Below are positions 9,365-17,218 of a stretch of DNA of 64,000 bases, in pieces. The notes under the pieces are model-generated. The model worked only from the letters and a program-made list of their open reading frames with translations, made no database searches and was not told where the DNA came from. A program made the translations under genes and the position numbers. Within the stretch, counting starts at the first letter, position 1. Each line of letters begins with the position of its first letter. This DNA comes from Phycisphaerales bacterium (lineage in GTDB: Bacteria; Planctomycetota; Phycisphaerae; Phycisphaerales; UBA1924), in contig JAJDDF010000016.1 of assembly GCA_029260455.1 (NCBI GenBank), positions 1 to 64,000 on the forward strand. The letters are read 5' to 3'.

Positions 9365-10366
9365 ATGGCGATCCCCTACACAATGGAGTTTGAAAAGCCG
9401 CTTGCGGAAATTGACGCCGCCCTGGATGCTCTCGATCGCGAGCCCAAAGAGGGCAGCGCCACGCCAAATCGCGCCCCAGCAGTCGCCGAACTGAAAAAAA
9501 CCCAGCGCGACACCCTCAAGAAGATTTACGCGAATCTCACCCCCTGGGAAACTGTTCGTGTAGCACGCCACCCAGACCGTCCCCTCTTCCGTGACTACCT
9601 CTCATTGATCGCAAAGGATTTTGTCGAACTGCACGGCGACCGGCGCTTTGGCGATGACCCCGCCCTTGTCACCGGGTTCGGCCGCATCGGCTCACACAAG
9701 TGCCTGCTGGTCGGTCATCACAAGGGCAAAGACACCAATGAGAAACTCGCCTGCCACTTCGGGTGCGCCCACCCCGAGGGGTATCGCAAGGCGTTGCTCA
9801 AGATGAAACTCGCTGAAAAATACAACCTGCCCATCGTCACGTTCGTCGACACGCCCGGGGCGTATCCGGGGCTCGGCGCTGAACAACGCGGCCAAGCGGA
9901 AGCCATCGCAGTCAACTTGCGCGATATGAGCATGCTCAAAACGCCTATCGTCACCGTTGTCATCGGCGAAGGCGGCTCGGGCGGGGCGCTTGGCATCGCT
10001 ATCGCTGACCGCATCGCGATTCTTGAGTTTGCGTATTACTCGGTGATCTCCCCCGAAGGGTGCTCTGCGATTCTGTGGAAACAGGCGAATCCGCAGAACA
10101 ACGCTGAGGCAGCCGCTGCACTGAAGCTCACGGCCAAAGACAACAAACGCCTGGGCATCGTCGACACCATCATCAAAGAACCCGTGGGCGGCGCTCATCG
10201 CAACCCTGTCAAAACCGCAGCATCAGTTGAGCGCTGGATCACCGATCAACTCAATGAACTGATGCGACTCAAACCCGGCTTGCTCCCCGCGCGCCGGTAT
10301 GAACGGTTCCGGGCCCTTGGCAAAGTGGGCGAACCGAAACCACCTGCGACAGGCAGCGCCACCTAG
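9365..10366 (+). CDS. accA: Acetyl-CoA carboxylase carboxyltransferase subunit alpha
   Basis: 333 residues from ATG 9365. With AccD it transfers the carboxyl group from biotin to acetyl-CoA, giving malonyl-CoA for fatty-acid synthesis. Crotonase-fold motifs are clear: ELHGDRRFGDDPALVTGFGRI, the GHHKGKDT loop, NFG-like CHFGCAHPEGYRKALLKM, FVDTPGAYPGLGAEQRGQAEAIA, and VIGEGGSGGALGIAIAD with its oxyanion glycines. Length and ends match bacterial AccA. accD is not in the window. Confidence 0.96.
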   Translation: MAIPYTMEFEKPLAEIDAALDALDREPKEGSATPNRAPAVAELKKTQRDTLKKIYANLTPWETVRVARHPDRPLFRDYLSLIAKDFVELHGDRRFGDDPALVTGFGRIGSHKCLLVGHHKGKDTNEKLACHFGCAHPEGYRKALLKMKLAEKYNLPIVTFVDTPGAYPGLGAEQRGQAEAIAVNLRDMSMLKTPIVTVVIGEGGSGGALGIAIADRIAILEFAYYSVISPEGCSAILWKQANPQNNAEAAAALKLTAKDNKRLGIVDTIIKEPVGGAHRNPVKTAASVERWITDQLNELMRLKPGLLPARRYERFRALGKVGEPKPPATGSAT

Positions 10367-10536
10367 TCGCAAGCGTGAACACTGTGCTTTGCGGGCAAAC
10401 CCAACGCAGGATTGGCCGCACGTCCCGATTGACCGCAGGGCCCACCCTTGCTATCTTCCCCAGCTTTGACTTTTCAGCAATGCGACCTAACTTGCTCGCA
10501 GTAAACAACTTACGATTTTTCTGCCCGACCCGAATC

Positions 10537-11478
10537 ATGCCAAGCACAGCAAAGACCAAAGGGAAGAGCGCCAAAAAGGCTGGCACAAAGTCAGCATCAT
10601 CCAAGGGCAGTGCGCGCTCCAAAAAGCCCGCAACGACAAAAAAATCCGCTGCCAAAAAACCAACACCCAAGTCAACGCCCAAAAAGACCACGAAAAAGAA
10701 AACCACCGCCAAGAAGGCTCCAGTTAAAAAACCAGTGGCCAAAAAACCTATCACCAAGAAGACGCCGGCCAAGAAGACGTCACCAAAGCCTGTTGCCAAA
10801 AAGGTGCCAGCTAAAAAACCAGCACCCAAAAAGACGCCTTCGAAAAAAACTACAACCAAGAAGCCTGTAGCCAAAAAAGCACCTGCCAAAAAGGTGCCCG
10901 TCAAAAAGACCGCTTCCAAACCACCACCCAAGCCTGCACCCAAGAAGCCGGCGGCACCGCGATTTCGCACCTTCTTTGAACACAGCAATGAAGGTGCAGC
11001 GGCAGCCAAGAAACTTGCTGCAGCTGCGGGCCTGACGAAACTCAAAGATGAAGGCAAGCGCGTCGCCGCAGAACCCGCTGTCAAACGCCTCACCAGAAGC
11101 CCGCTCGCAAAGAAAGAACGCGAACACTACAAGGAAATCCTCCTCCTCAAACGAGCCCAACTGGTTGGCGATGTCACAGGCATGGAAACAGAAGCCCTGA
11201 CCGGCGGCGGCTCCGGGGCGCTTTCAAGCCTGCCCCAGCACATGGCAGACGCTGGTTCTGATACCTATGACCAGTCGCTCAACCTTGATCTCGCGGCGGG
11301 GCAACGCAAACTCCTCATAGAAATTGATGATGCCCTAGCCCGTATTGCAAACAATACATTTGGCATTTGTGAGGACCTCGGCATCCCAATCAGCGCCGAA
11401 CGTCTTGAAAATACGCCCTGGGCACGCTGTTCAATCGAGGGTGCACTCGAACGGGAACACCGTGAGGGACTTCTCTAG
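10537..11478 (+). CDS. DksA/TraR-family protein with long Lys-rich histone H1-like N-terminal tail
   Basis: 313 residues from ATG 10537. Residues 1 to about 150 are a low-complexity basic tail of repeated KKP, AKK, KKT and PAKK units like eukaryotic H1 or bacterial Hc-type tails. The rest is a TraR/DksA-like domain: a helical EHYKEILLLKRAQLVGDVTGMETEAL segment, HMADAGSDTYDQ, and the remnant zinc-finger region FGICEDLGIPISAERLENTPWARCSIE. Only one cysteine of each usual pair remains (GIC and ARC), so classical four-Cys zinc binding is not expected; related planctomycete proteins may share this. It probably binds nucleic acid or RNA polymerase. It precedes lspA by a few bases. Confidence 0.82.
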   Translation: MPSTAKTKGKSAKKAGTKSASSKGSARSKKPATTKKSAAKKPTPKSTPKKTTKKKTTAKKAPVKKPVAKKPITKKTPAKKTSPKPVAKKVPAKKPAPKKTPSKKTTTKKPVAKKAPAKKVPVKKTASKPPPKPAPKKPAAPRFRTFFEHSNEGAAAAKKLAAAAGLTKLKDEGKRVAAEPAVKRLTRSPLAKKEREHYKEILLLKRAQLVGDVTGMETEALTGGGSGALSSLPQHMADAGSDTYDQSLNLDLAAGQRKLLIEIDDALARIANNTFGICEDLGIPISAERLENTPWARCSIEGALEREHREGLL

Positions 11479-11490
11479 TCTGATGTGAGC

Positions 11491-12174
11491 ATGACAGAGC
11501 GCTCCTCCCCAACACACTCCCCCGTGTCCCAATCGCCCGCCGCGTGGCGCTCGCGAAGCGCATGGACCGTACTTATCATCTCCACTCTCCTTGCACTTGC
11601 CCTTGACCTCGGCTCAAAACATCTCGCCTTTGCGCACATCGCACCCGACCCTGTTGTTGTCGATCGCAGCGATGTCATGACGCAAATGGCAAAGGACGTG
11701 CGCGGCTTGCAAGCACTCGTTCCCCTGCACAAGGCCGTCACACCCATCCCCCACATCCTTGAATTCAAGCTCGTCCTGAACGGCGGCGCAGTCTTTGGCT
11801 CGGGGCAGGGTCGGCGCTGGTTCTTTATCGGCTTCACAGGCGTGGCCCTGCTTTTTGCAATCTATCTCTTTGCGCGCTGGACCCGCGCCAACGAACGATG
11901 GTCGCACATCGCCATTGGCCTGATTCTTTCGGGCGGACTTGGCAATCTCTACGACCGCCTCACCCTTGCCTGCGTGCGCGATTTCATCCACCCATTGCCG
12001 GGCGTGACCTTCCCATTCGGCCTCTCATTGCCCGGCGGTCAGCGTGAAATCTGGCCCTATGTCTCCAACGTCGCAGATGCAGCATTGCTCGTGGGTATTA
12101 TCTTCCTGCTCATCCGCATCTGGCGCGATGACAAAGCCCTGCAATCGCGCCAGGCCGAACTCGCTCGCGAATAG
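11491..12174 (+). CDS. lspA: Lipoprotein signal peptidase (signal peptidase II)
   Basis: 227 residues from ATG 11491; an in-frame GTG at 11485 is equally possible. LspA is an inner-membrane aspartyl protease that removes signal peptides from diacylglyceryl-modified prolipoproteins. Seen: first membrane helix ending in DLGSKHLAF, NGGAVFG, GGLGNLYDRL with one catalytic Asp, VRDFI, and SNVADAALLVG with the second catalytic Asp. About 45 residues are inserted between the first helix and the NxGA motif, longer than in E. coli. Several lipoproteins in this window (16390, 37573, 39345, 54460 starts) are likely substrates. It ends four bases from the convergent cupin gene. Confidence 0.93.
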   Translation: MTERSSPTHSPVSQSPAAWRSRSAWTVLIISTLLALALDLGSKHLAFAHIAPDPVVVDRSDVMTQMAKDVRGLQALVPLHKAVTPIPHILEFKLVLNGGAVFGSGQGRRWFFIGFTGVALLFAIYLFARWTRANERWSHIAIGLILSGGLGNLYDRLTLACVRDFIHPLPGVTFPFGLSLPGGQREIWPYVSNVADAALLVGIIFLLIRIWRDDKALQSRQAELARE

Positions 12175-12178
12175 ATAT

Positions 12179-12547
12179 TCAACTGCCGGGCGTGTCTCCG
12201 CCACAGTTGCGTTCCACCGGCACCAGACACAAAAAATGCATGCCCTCATCGCGAGCAGCGCGCAACTGATGCTCTTCATCTGCGGGCACGTACACAACAT
12301 CACCTGCCTTCAGCGCTCGATATTCACCTTCGAGCAGCACCTCGCCGCGCCCTGACACAATAAACACTTCGTGTTCGTAATCATGACTGTGCTTGGGTGC
12401 ATGCCCACCCGCCTCGACTTTGAACGATCGCATCGCAAAGTGCGGAGCCCCATCATCACGCCCCACCATCAGCGCCATGCGAATGCCTGATACCCCATCC
12501 ATCTGCACCGGTGCGTCTGCCATCTCATGCACATTGCGAATCAACAT
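12179..12547 (-). CDS. Small cupin-domain protein
   Basis: 122 residues from ATG 12547, which has AAGGAG 7 bases upstream (minus strand AAGGAGAAATGGATG). Single cupin fold: motif 1 region HAPKHSHDYEHEVFIVSGRGEVLLEG with metal-ligand candidates H, H and E, and motif 2 region GDVVYVPADEEHQLRAARDEG with the last histidine. Substrate unknown; single-domain cupins of this type are sugar-binding, dioxygenase-like or regulatory. A longer open frame upstream (to 12883) is not supported, since it lies antisense to the divergent hydrolase gene. Confidence 0.8.
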   Translation of the reverse strand: MLIRNVHEMADAPVQMDGVSGIRMALMVGRDDGAPHFAMRSFKVEAGGHAPKHSHDYEHEVFIVSGRGEVLLEGEYRALKAGDVVYVPADEEHQLRAARDEGMHFLCLVPVERNCGGDTPGS

Positions 12548-12607
12548 CCATTTCTCCTTGCTCACAGGTCCGTCGCACTCGCAACTCCCCACTGGGAACA
12601 GTAGTCT

Positions 12608-13279
12608 ATGCGCGGCATGACACACCCCACCACCACCGGCACACTTCGCATTCAATCCTTCACCCTTGGCCCGTTTGCGACCAACTGCTACATCATCTTC
12701 GCTGAGGGTGACCCAGAGTGCTGGATCATCGACGCCTCCTTCGAGCCGGAGCCGATGATTGATTTCATCCGCACCAACACCCTGCGCCCATCGCGCATCC
12801 TGCTCACCCATGCCCACGCTGATCACATCGCCGGGCTGACTGAAGTCAAAGACGCTTTTCCCGAGGCGCGCGTCGCGATTCATCCTGATGAAGTGTCATG
12901 GCTTTCCGATCCGGTTGCGAATCTCTCTGCGGCGCAGGGGCTCAGTATCACGCCGGGCCCGCCCGATGAAACACTTGACGATAATCAACAGCTCACTTTC
13001 GCGGGCCGCACATGGCGCGTGATTCATGTGCCGGGACACTCACCCGGAAGTGTGTGTTTCTATAGCGAAGCCGATGGCGTTGCGATCTCAGGTGATGCGC
13101 TCTTCGCCGGTTCGATCGGGCGCACCGATTTCCCCACGTCCGATCACGACACACTCATCACCGCAATACAACGCCGTCTCTACACGCTGCCTGACAACAC
13201 AGCAGTGTTGCCCGGGCATGGCCCACCAACCACCATCGAGCGCGAAAAAACCTCAAATCCCTTCGTGCGCGCACAGTGA
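12608..13279 (+). CDS. Metallo-beta-lactamase fold hydrolase (glyoxalase II-like)
   Basis: 223 residues. The HAHADH metal motif is at 68-73, followed by GHSPGS, SGDALFAGSIGRTDFP with the bridging aspartate, and LPGHGPPTTIEREK with the last histidine. The order and spacing match the hydroxyacylglutathione hydrolase-like branch that splits thioesters. Exact substrate is unknown. A second ATG nine bases downstream is a possible start. The stop is one base from the start of the following GNAT gene, so the two are probably one transcript. Confidence 0.88.
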   Translation: MRGMTHPTTTGTLRIQSFTLGPFATNCYIIFAEGDPECWIIDASFEPEPMIDFIRTNTLRPSRILLTHAHADHIAGLTEVKDAFPEARVAIHPDEVSWLSDPVANLSAAQGLSITPGPPDETLDDNQQLTFAGRTWRVIHVPGHSPGSVCFYSEADGVAISGDALFAGSIGRTDFPTSDHDTLITAIQRRLYTLPDNTAVLPGHGPPTTIEREKTSNPFVRAQ

Positions 13280-13280
13280 C

Positions 13281-13766
13281 ATGATGATTCGTCCGACCAT
13301 GCAGGGCGATTTCGAGGCCTTTGCGCGCCTCATCAACTATTACATCCGCAACACCCCTATTCATTTTGGCCTTGTTGATGTCACGGCCGCCAACTTCGAG
13401 GCGCAGTGGCGCGAATCGCGCAACACCTATCCGTGGTTCACCGCTGAAATTGATGGCATTTTCGCAGGCTATGCAAAAGCTGCGCCCTGGCGCGAGCGCG
13501 CTGCCTATGCAAAGACCGCAGAAGTTGCGATCTATGTCGAAGACCATGCCCACCGCACGGGTGTCGGCCGCGCGCTCTATGAACAGTTGCTTGCAGCACT
13601 CAAGTCGCGCGGCTTCCACACCGCCATCGCGGGCGCCACCATGCCCAATGATGCCTCAGTGAAATTTCATGAAGCCATGGGATTCATCGAGGTCGGCACC
13701 TTTCGCGAAGTCGGCACGAAGTTTGACCAATGGCACGATGTCCGCTTCTGGCAGAAGATGCTGTAA
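13281..13766 (+). CDS. GNAT acetyltransferase, phosphinothricin/methionine sulfoximine acetyltransferase-like
   Basis: 161 residues starting at ATG 13281 directly after the preceding stop. The N-terminal part (IRPTMQGDFEAFARLINYYIRNTPIHF) and the tail (SVKFHEAMGFIEVGTFREVGTKFDQWHDVRFWQKML) are typical of the Pat/Bar/MnaT branch of GNAT enzymes, which N-acetylate amino-acid analogues. The acetyl-CoA loop is RTGVGRALYEQLL. No signal peptide. Substrate not provable from sequence. Confidence 0.88.
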   Translation: MMIRPTMQGDFEAFARLINYYIRNTPIHFGLVDVTAANFEAQWRESRNTYPWFTAEIDGIFAGYAKAAPWRERAAYAKTAEVAIYVEDHAHRTGVGRALYEQLLAALKSRGFHTAIAGATMPNDASVKFHEAMGFIEVGTFREVGTKFDQWHDVRFWQKML

Positions 13767-13948
13767 TTCGGGTGGGTCAGGCATCCCGCCTGTCTCTTCT
13801 GCTCGGGTGCCGTGGTCTGAGTCCGCGAAGGCCACGTTCTTCCTCCCCATTCTTTGGGAGGGGGCAAGGGGGAGGGGTTCTTTCTTCTCTGTGTTCTCTG
13901 CGCCTCTGTGGTGAATCTTCTTCCTTCCCTTCCTCTGGGAGTGGGCTC
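13767..13948. repeat. Intergenic composite repeat between convergent genes (copy 1)
   Basis: The gap between the GNAT and asparagine synthetase genes is built of repeat-like pieces: an imperfect palindrome CGTGGTCTGAG...GAAGGCCACG (13811-13836), a CCTCCCC...GGGAGGGG hairpin (about 13843-13877), and a GATTCACCACAGAGGCGCAG-type segment on the minus strand (13884-13920). The first and third recur in the same relative order at 37444-37523. No gene is seen. It may also terminate both converging transcripts. Confidence 0.7.
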
Positions 13949-15829
13949 TCACCCCCACCACTTCTCGCCCCACATCGCAAGATTGATCATGGGCCACGCA
14001 AGGTTCCAGTGTTCTGTTGGTGAGGTCGTGACTGTTGCGATCGCCTCCGCACTGAACATCTCGCGTGCAAATGCGCCGCGCTCAAGCACCGCTGCACAGT
14101 CGCCCGCCCAGCGCTCAAATGGCAAAGGAAAGCTCGCCTTCGGACGCTCAAGAACATGCGCAGGCACGACATCTGCAAACGCACTGCGAAGCACGCGCTT
14201 GGTCCGCTGCGCTGTGGCGATCGCAACCGCGCCCGATGATTCATTCTCGTCAGCACTCGTCGAGTCAAATTTCATGCTCAACGGCAACGCTTCTGCAAGC
14301 TTCGCTACTTCAAAATCTGCTATGGGTGTGCGCCCTTCGACGCCTGCGAGCATGGTCGATGTATCCAATCGTTGCAGCAAACCCTGCAGGTTCACACGCC
14401 GTGTGTAGCGCAAATGCGCCTGCAGACCCTGTGCTATTCCATCTTGCGAGGCTTGGTCATATTCGCACTGCGCTGTGGCATACATCCACGCATCGTTGTT
14501 CAGCTCATGCCACACGCGCGGCGAAACCACTGCCGACTTCACCTGCTGTGTCATCCAACCGGTTGCCAGCACTTCAAACTGCGCGGGGTGCATGGCGCAG
14601 GCAGCGTCATCGCCGCCCGCTCGACGAGCATAAAATTCACCGGCAGAATCAAGCGATCGTTCATAGCCAGCAAAAAGCTCATCGGCGCCTTCGCCTGACA
14701 AAGTGACCACGCACCCATCGGCGCGCAACCGTTCGGCGACAGCATGAATCGCAACTTCATTGGGCGTGCTGAGCGGCACACCAAGGGCGCTGATCATCAG
14801 TGGCCACTGCTCGCCAAAATGCTCGCGCGTGACAATCGCTTCCGAGTGCGCTGTACCAAATGCCCCCGCCACGCGCTGTGCGCAGGTGAGATCATCATCA
14901 AGTGCGCCGGGCTCGGGCACATCCTCGCGCGCACCCGCACAGTAGGTGCGAAGGTTTGGGTGATTCTGCTGCGCAAGTGCCGTGATAATCGTCGAATCAA
15001 GACCACCTGAAAGCAAGCCGCAGATCGGCACATCGCTGCGCAGATGGCGCTGCACAGAATCGGTGATGGCATCGCGCACACGCTGCCCCGCCTCTGCCTC
15101 ATCCATCTCAGTTGACGTTAACCATGTTGCATAGTCGCGCGCGGTCATCACGGGCGCTTCACCTGACAGATCGATCGAAATGACTTCGCCCGGCTGCACC
15201 GCACGAATGCCATCAAAGAGTGTCCACCCGCCAAAAACAGTGCGAATCGTGGTCAAATAGGCGCTCACCATGGGCAAAAATGGCACACAGGGCACGGTTG
15301 GGCATCCAAACAGCGGTGCAATCGCAGACGAAAACACCATTTCGTGCGCACCCATGTGGTAATATAGCGGCTTGATGCCAAGTGGATCGCGCGCCAGAAT
15401 CAATCGCCGCGGCCCTGGCTCGTAATACGCAAGTGCGAACATGCCGCGCATGCGCGGGAGCGCATCCTCACCCCAGTGTTCCAGTGCGCGGAGAACCGTT
15501 TCGGTATCGCACTGTGTTGTGAAGTGCGCACCTTCACGCTCAAGGTCATGCCGAAGTTCCGAATCGTTGTACAACAAGCCGTTGTAAATGAGCACGCCCC
15601 TGGGCAATCCCGTCGCAGGATCGTTCTTCGCAAACATGGGCTGAGCGCCCGCGGGCGTCGGATCAATCACTGCAAGTCTTCGATGCGCAAGAATGACATT
15701 CTCGTGCGCCCACATCCCTGCGCCATCAGGGCCGCGATGGACAAGTTGGTCGCGCAGTTGCGCTGCGCGATCCGCATCAATTGATGGCCGATGTGTTCCA
15801 GTTGCCGCGATGCCAAAGAGACCGCACAT
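13949..15829 (-). CDS. asnB: Asparagine synthetase (glutamine-hydrolysing)
   Basis: 626 residues. N-terminal class II glutamine amidotransferase: Cys2 right after the start Met (MCGLFG), HRGPDGAGMW, RLAVID and a variant NGLLYN in place of the usual NGEIYN. C-terminal synthetase domain with the ATP-pyrophosphatase loop LLSGGLDSTIITALA. It converts aspartate to asparagine with glutamine as ammonia donor, or serves in amidation of a cell-surface or secondary product, as such AsnB paralogs often do. The LigD-like gene ends 8 bases upstream on the same strand, so they may share a transcript. Confidence 0.92.
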   Translation of the reverse strand: MCGLFGIAATGTHRPSIDADRAAQLRDQLVHRGPDGAGMWAHENVILAHRRLAVIDPTPAGAQPMFAKNDPATGLPRGVLIYNGLLYNDSELRHDLEREGAHFTTQCDTETVLRALEHWGEDALPRMRGMFALAYYEPGPRRLILARDPLGIKPLYYHMGAHEMVFSSAIAPLFGCPTVPCVPFLPMVSAYLTTIRTVFGGWTLFDGIRAVQPGEVISIDLSGEAPVMTARDYATWLTSTEMDEAEAGQRVRDAITDSVQRHLRSDVPICGLLSGGLDSTIITALAQQNHPNLRTYCAGAREDVPEPGALDDDLTCAQRVAGAFGTAHSEAIVTREHFGEQWPLMISALGVPLSTPNEVAIHAVAERLRADGCVVTLSGEGADELFAGYERSLDSAGEFYARRAGGDDAACAMHPAQFEVLATGWMTQQVKSAVVSPRVWHELNNDAWMYATAQCEYDQASQDGIAQGLQAHLRYTRRVNLQGLLQRLDTSTMLAGVEGRTPIADFEVAKLAEALPLSMKFDSTSADENESSGAVAIATAQRTKRVLRSAFADVVPAHVLERPKASFPLPFERWAGDCAAVLERGAFAREMFSAEAIATVTTSPTEHWNLAWPMINLAMWGEKWWG

Positions 15830-15837
15830 ACAGGTAG

Positions 15838-16284
15838 TTATCGGTCGAGAAGGGTTAAGAGGTCAAGCGCTTCACCCGGCGCTGTGCGCGCAAGCGTGAC
15901 CTGCCAATTGTTCTCTGCACGCACCGCCTGCCAAGCAAACTCACAAGTGATGCCATCAAGGCGAAACCGGATGTGCCGCTCAGCGGCCGTCTCGACTTTG
16001 ATCTGGCACCACCCTGCCCCGACGCGCCGAACCTGCCCGCGGCCGCCGGTCAGTTCACCTTCGAAGACGAGATAGCGCAGCCGATGGTCGGGGATCGCAT
16101 CTGCGTGAAATCGGCACGAATTTTCTCCCGCCCCAAAGGCGGGATTTTTGTGCACCCGAAAGGCCAACAGCCCTCTCTTTTCACCAGCATTCCCCAACAT
16201 ATCGACCCCGGATTCGACCCGATCACGAGCAAAAAGCCAGTCCCAGTGAACCCTATCTGCGGTTTCGTGCCGGAGAACGACCAT
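15838..16284 (-). CDS. LigD 3'-phosphoesterase-like domain protein
   Basis: 148 residues from ATG 16284. The order of motifs resembles the stand-alone polymerase-ligase N-terminal (3'-phosphoesterase) family common in planctomycetes: VVLRHETADRVHWDWLF, a central ..AFRVHKNP.. strand, DHRLRYLVFEGELTGGRGQVRRVGAGW, and a final strand pair. LigD phosphoesterases trim 3' ends during end joining. The conserved His of the first motif and the DHR...YL.FEG...GRG.V stretch are present, but the match is by recall and the protein is short. A 16-base perfect palindrome overlaps the start codon. Same strand as asnB, 8 bases upstream of it. Confidence 0.55.
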   Translation of the reverse strand: MVVLRHETADRVHWDWLFARDRVESGVDMLGNAGEKRGLLAFRVHKNPAFGAGENSCRFHADAIPDHRLRYLVFEGELTGGRGQVRRVGAGWCQIKVETAAERHIRFRLDGITCEFAWQAVRAENNWQVTLARTAPGEALDLLTLLDR

Positions 16285-16298
16285 CTGTCGCGACAGAT
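16283..16298. promoter_or_regulatory. 16-bp perfect palindrome at the start of the LigD-like gene
   Basis: ATCTGTCGCGACAGAT is a perfect inverted repeat with no spacer. It overlaps the chosen start codon of the minus-strand LigD-like gene and lies about 90 bases upstream of the divergent plus-strand TPR lipoprotein gene. The placement suits a repressor site, but it could be chance or coding if translation starts further upstream. Confidence 0.45.
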
Positions 16299-16389
16299 CG
16301 GTCACACCATCATCGGCACAACTTGCGCGGGCTGGTCCCATGTGGTTACACTACCGCCTGTCAATGGAAATGACCCAAGGAGGCGACCG

Positions 16390-17100
16390 ATGGAACGACC
16401 CGCCCAACACACCTGCTCATTGCTGCGCTCGTTTTTGACCCTCGGCGTGTGTGCCGTGGCGACCTTGACGACCGCGTGTTCAACCCCCTCATATATCTAT
16501 GTCGAACGCGGCAACATCGCATTAGAAGATGGCGATTACGAACACGCGGAATCGCAGTTCACACTCGCACTCGACAACCGCGGCGGCAGCACCGATGCGC
16601 GCATGGGACTCGCGCGCACCCAACTCAAACTTGGTCAGCCTGCGCACGCGCGCGAACAGATGGAAATGGTGTATTCGGTTCACCCGCAAGATCCGAAAGT
16701 GCTTGATTTACTGGCTGAAACGATGATTGCCTCAGGTGATGTCGCGGGCATGCAGTCGTTGCTCGTTTCGAACGCCCAGCTCAGCAATCACCCTCAAGAC
16801 TGGCTCCGACTCGGGCGGCACCTGATGACTGCGGGTGATCTTGATGAAGCCAAACAAGCGATGTTTATGGCGGCCCGCCTCGACCACGGACAGTCCGCGG
16901 TGTATCAAGTTGCCCTCGCCGAGTTCTTTGCTTCAATCGGTGACCACGCGTCATCGAAGGAGCGCTACCGCATGGCGCTGTATGCAGAACCAATGAATGA
17001 AACCGTCAAGGATGCGCTTCGGCAGATGGGCGAAATCCCGGGCCCAACCCTCGCGATCCCCCCCGCGGAAATTGCGATAGCAGACGACGACACCCGATAA
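16390..17100 (+). CDS. TPR-repeat lipoprotein
   Basis: 236 residues from ATG 16390, preceded by a strong AAGGAGG site at about 16377-16384. The N terminus is a lipoprotein signal: basic region, hydrophobic stretch, and lipobox LTTAC with the lipidated cysteine at about residue 28. The mature part contains TPR-like helix pairs (YVERGNIALEDGDYEHAESQFTLAL, ARMGLARTQLKLGQPAHAREQM, LRLGRHLMTAGDLDEAKQAMFMAARLD). Probably a membrane-anchored periplasmic scaffold; partner unknown. A long open frame reaching upstream to 15973 is antisense to the LigD-like gene and is rejected. Confidence 0.85.
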   Translation: MERPAQHTCSLLRSFLTLGVCAVATLTTACSTPSYIYVERGNIALEDGDYEHAESQFTLALDNRGGSTDARMGLARTQLKLGQPAHAREQMEMVYSVHPQDPKVLDLLAETMIASGDVAGMQSLLVSNAQLSNHPQDWLRLGRHLMTAGDLDEAKQAMFMAARLDHGQSAVYQVALAEFFASIGDHASSKERYRMALYAEPMNETVKDALRQMGEIPGPTLAIPPAEIAIADDDTR

Positions 17101-17125
17101 CCACTGAAACTCTCTCTCTCTCCTG

Positions 17126-17153
17126 CCCCTCCCTCTCCAATCAGAGGGAGGGG
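17126..17153 (+). terminator. CCCCTCCCTCT/AGAGGGAGGGG hairpin
   Basis: Perfect 11-pair stem (17126-17136 with 17143-17153), loop CCAATC, 25 bases after the TPR lipoprotein stop and ahead of the methyl-cycle operon promoter. No U-tract, but a CT-rich run precedes it. It resembles the hairpin at 5942-5964 and is probably a dispersed element acting as a transcription end. Confidence 0.6.
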
Positions 17154-17162
17154 ACGATTCGC

Positions 17163-17191
17163 TTGCTTTCGGTCGTTTTTCTTTCTATACT
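17163..17191 (+). promoter_or_regulatory. Promoter of the sahR-like/ahcY/metF operon
   Basis: TTGCTT (17163-17168), 17-base spacer, TATACT (17186-17191): a good sigma-70-type pair with expected start near 17198. The operator palindrome begins at the last base of the -10, so a bound repressor would cover the start site. Confidence 0.7.
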
Positions 17192-17212
17192 TCATCCGGA
17201 TAAACGGATGAA
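17191..17212 (+). promoter_or_regulatory. Palindromic operator of the ArsR-type regulator
   Basis: TTCATCCG (17191-17198), spacer GATAAA, CGGATGAA (17205-17212): perfect 8-base arms. It overlaps the promoter and lies 6 bases before the GTG start of the ArsR/methyltransferase regulator. This is the expected position for autorepression by an ArsR-family dimer. Confidence 0.75.
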
Positions 17213-17218
17213 TCTATT

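Noticed and set aside
16283-16298. Palindrome as a LexA box
   Set aside because: It matches neither the CTGT-N8-ACAG form with spacing nor the GAAC-N4-GTTC form; kept only as an unnamed palindrome.
15973-16389. Upstream extension of the TPR lipoprotein frame
   Set aside because: Antisense to the LigD-like gene; the strong AAGGAGG site and signal peptide place the start at 16390.
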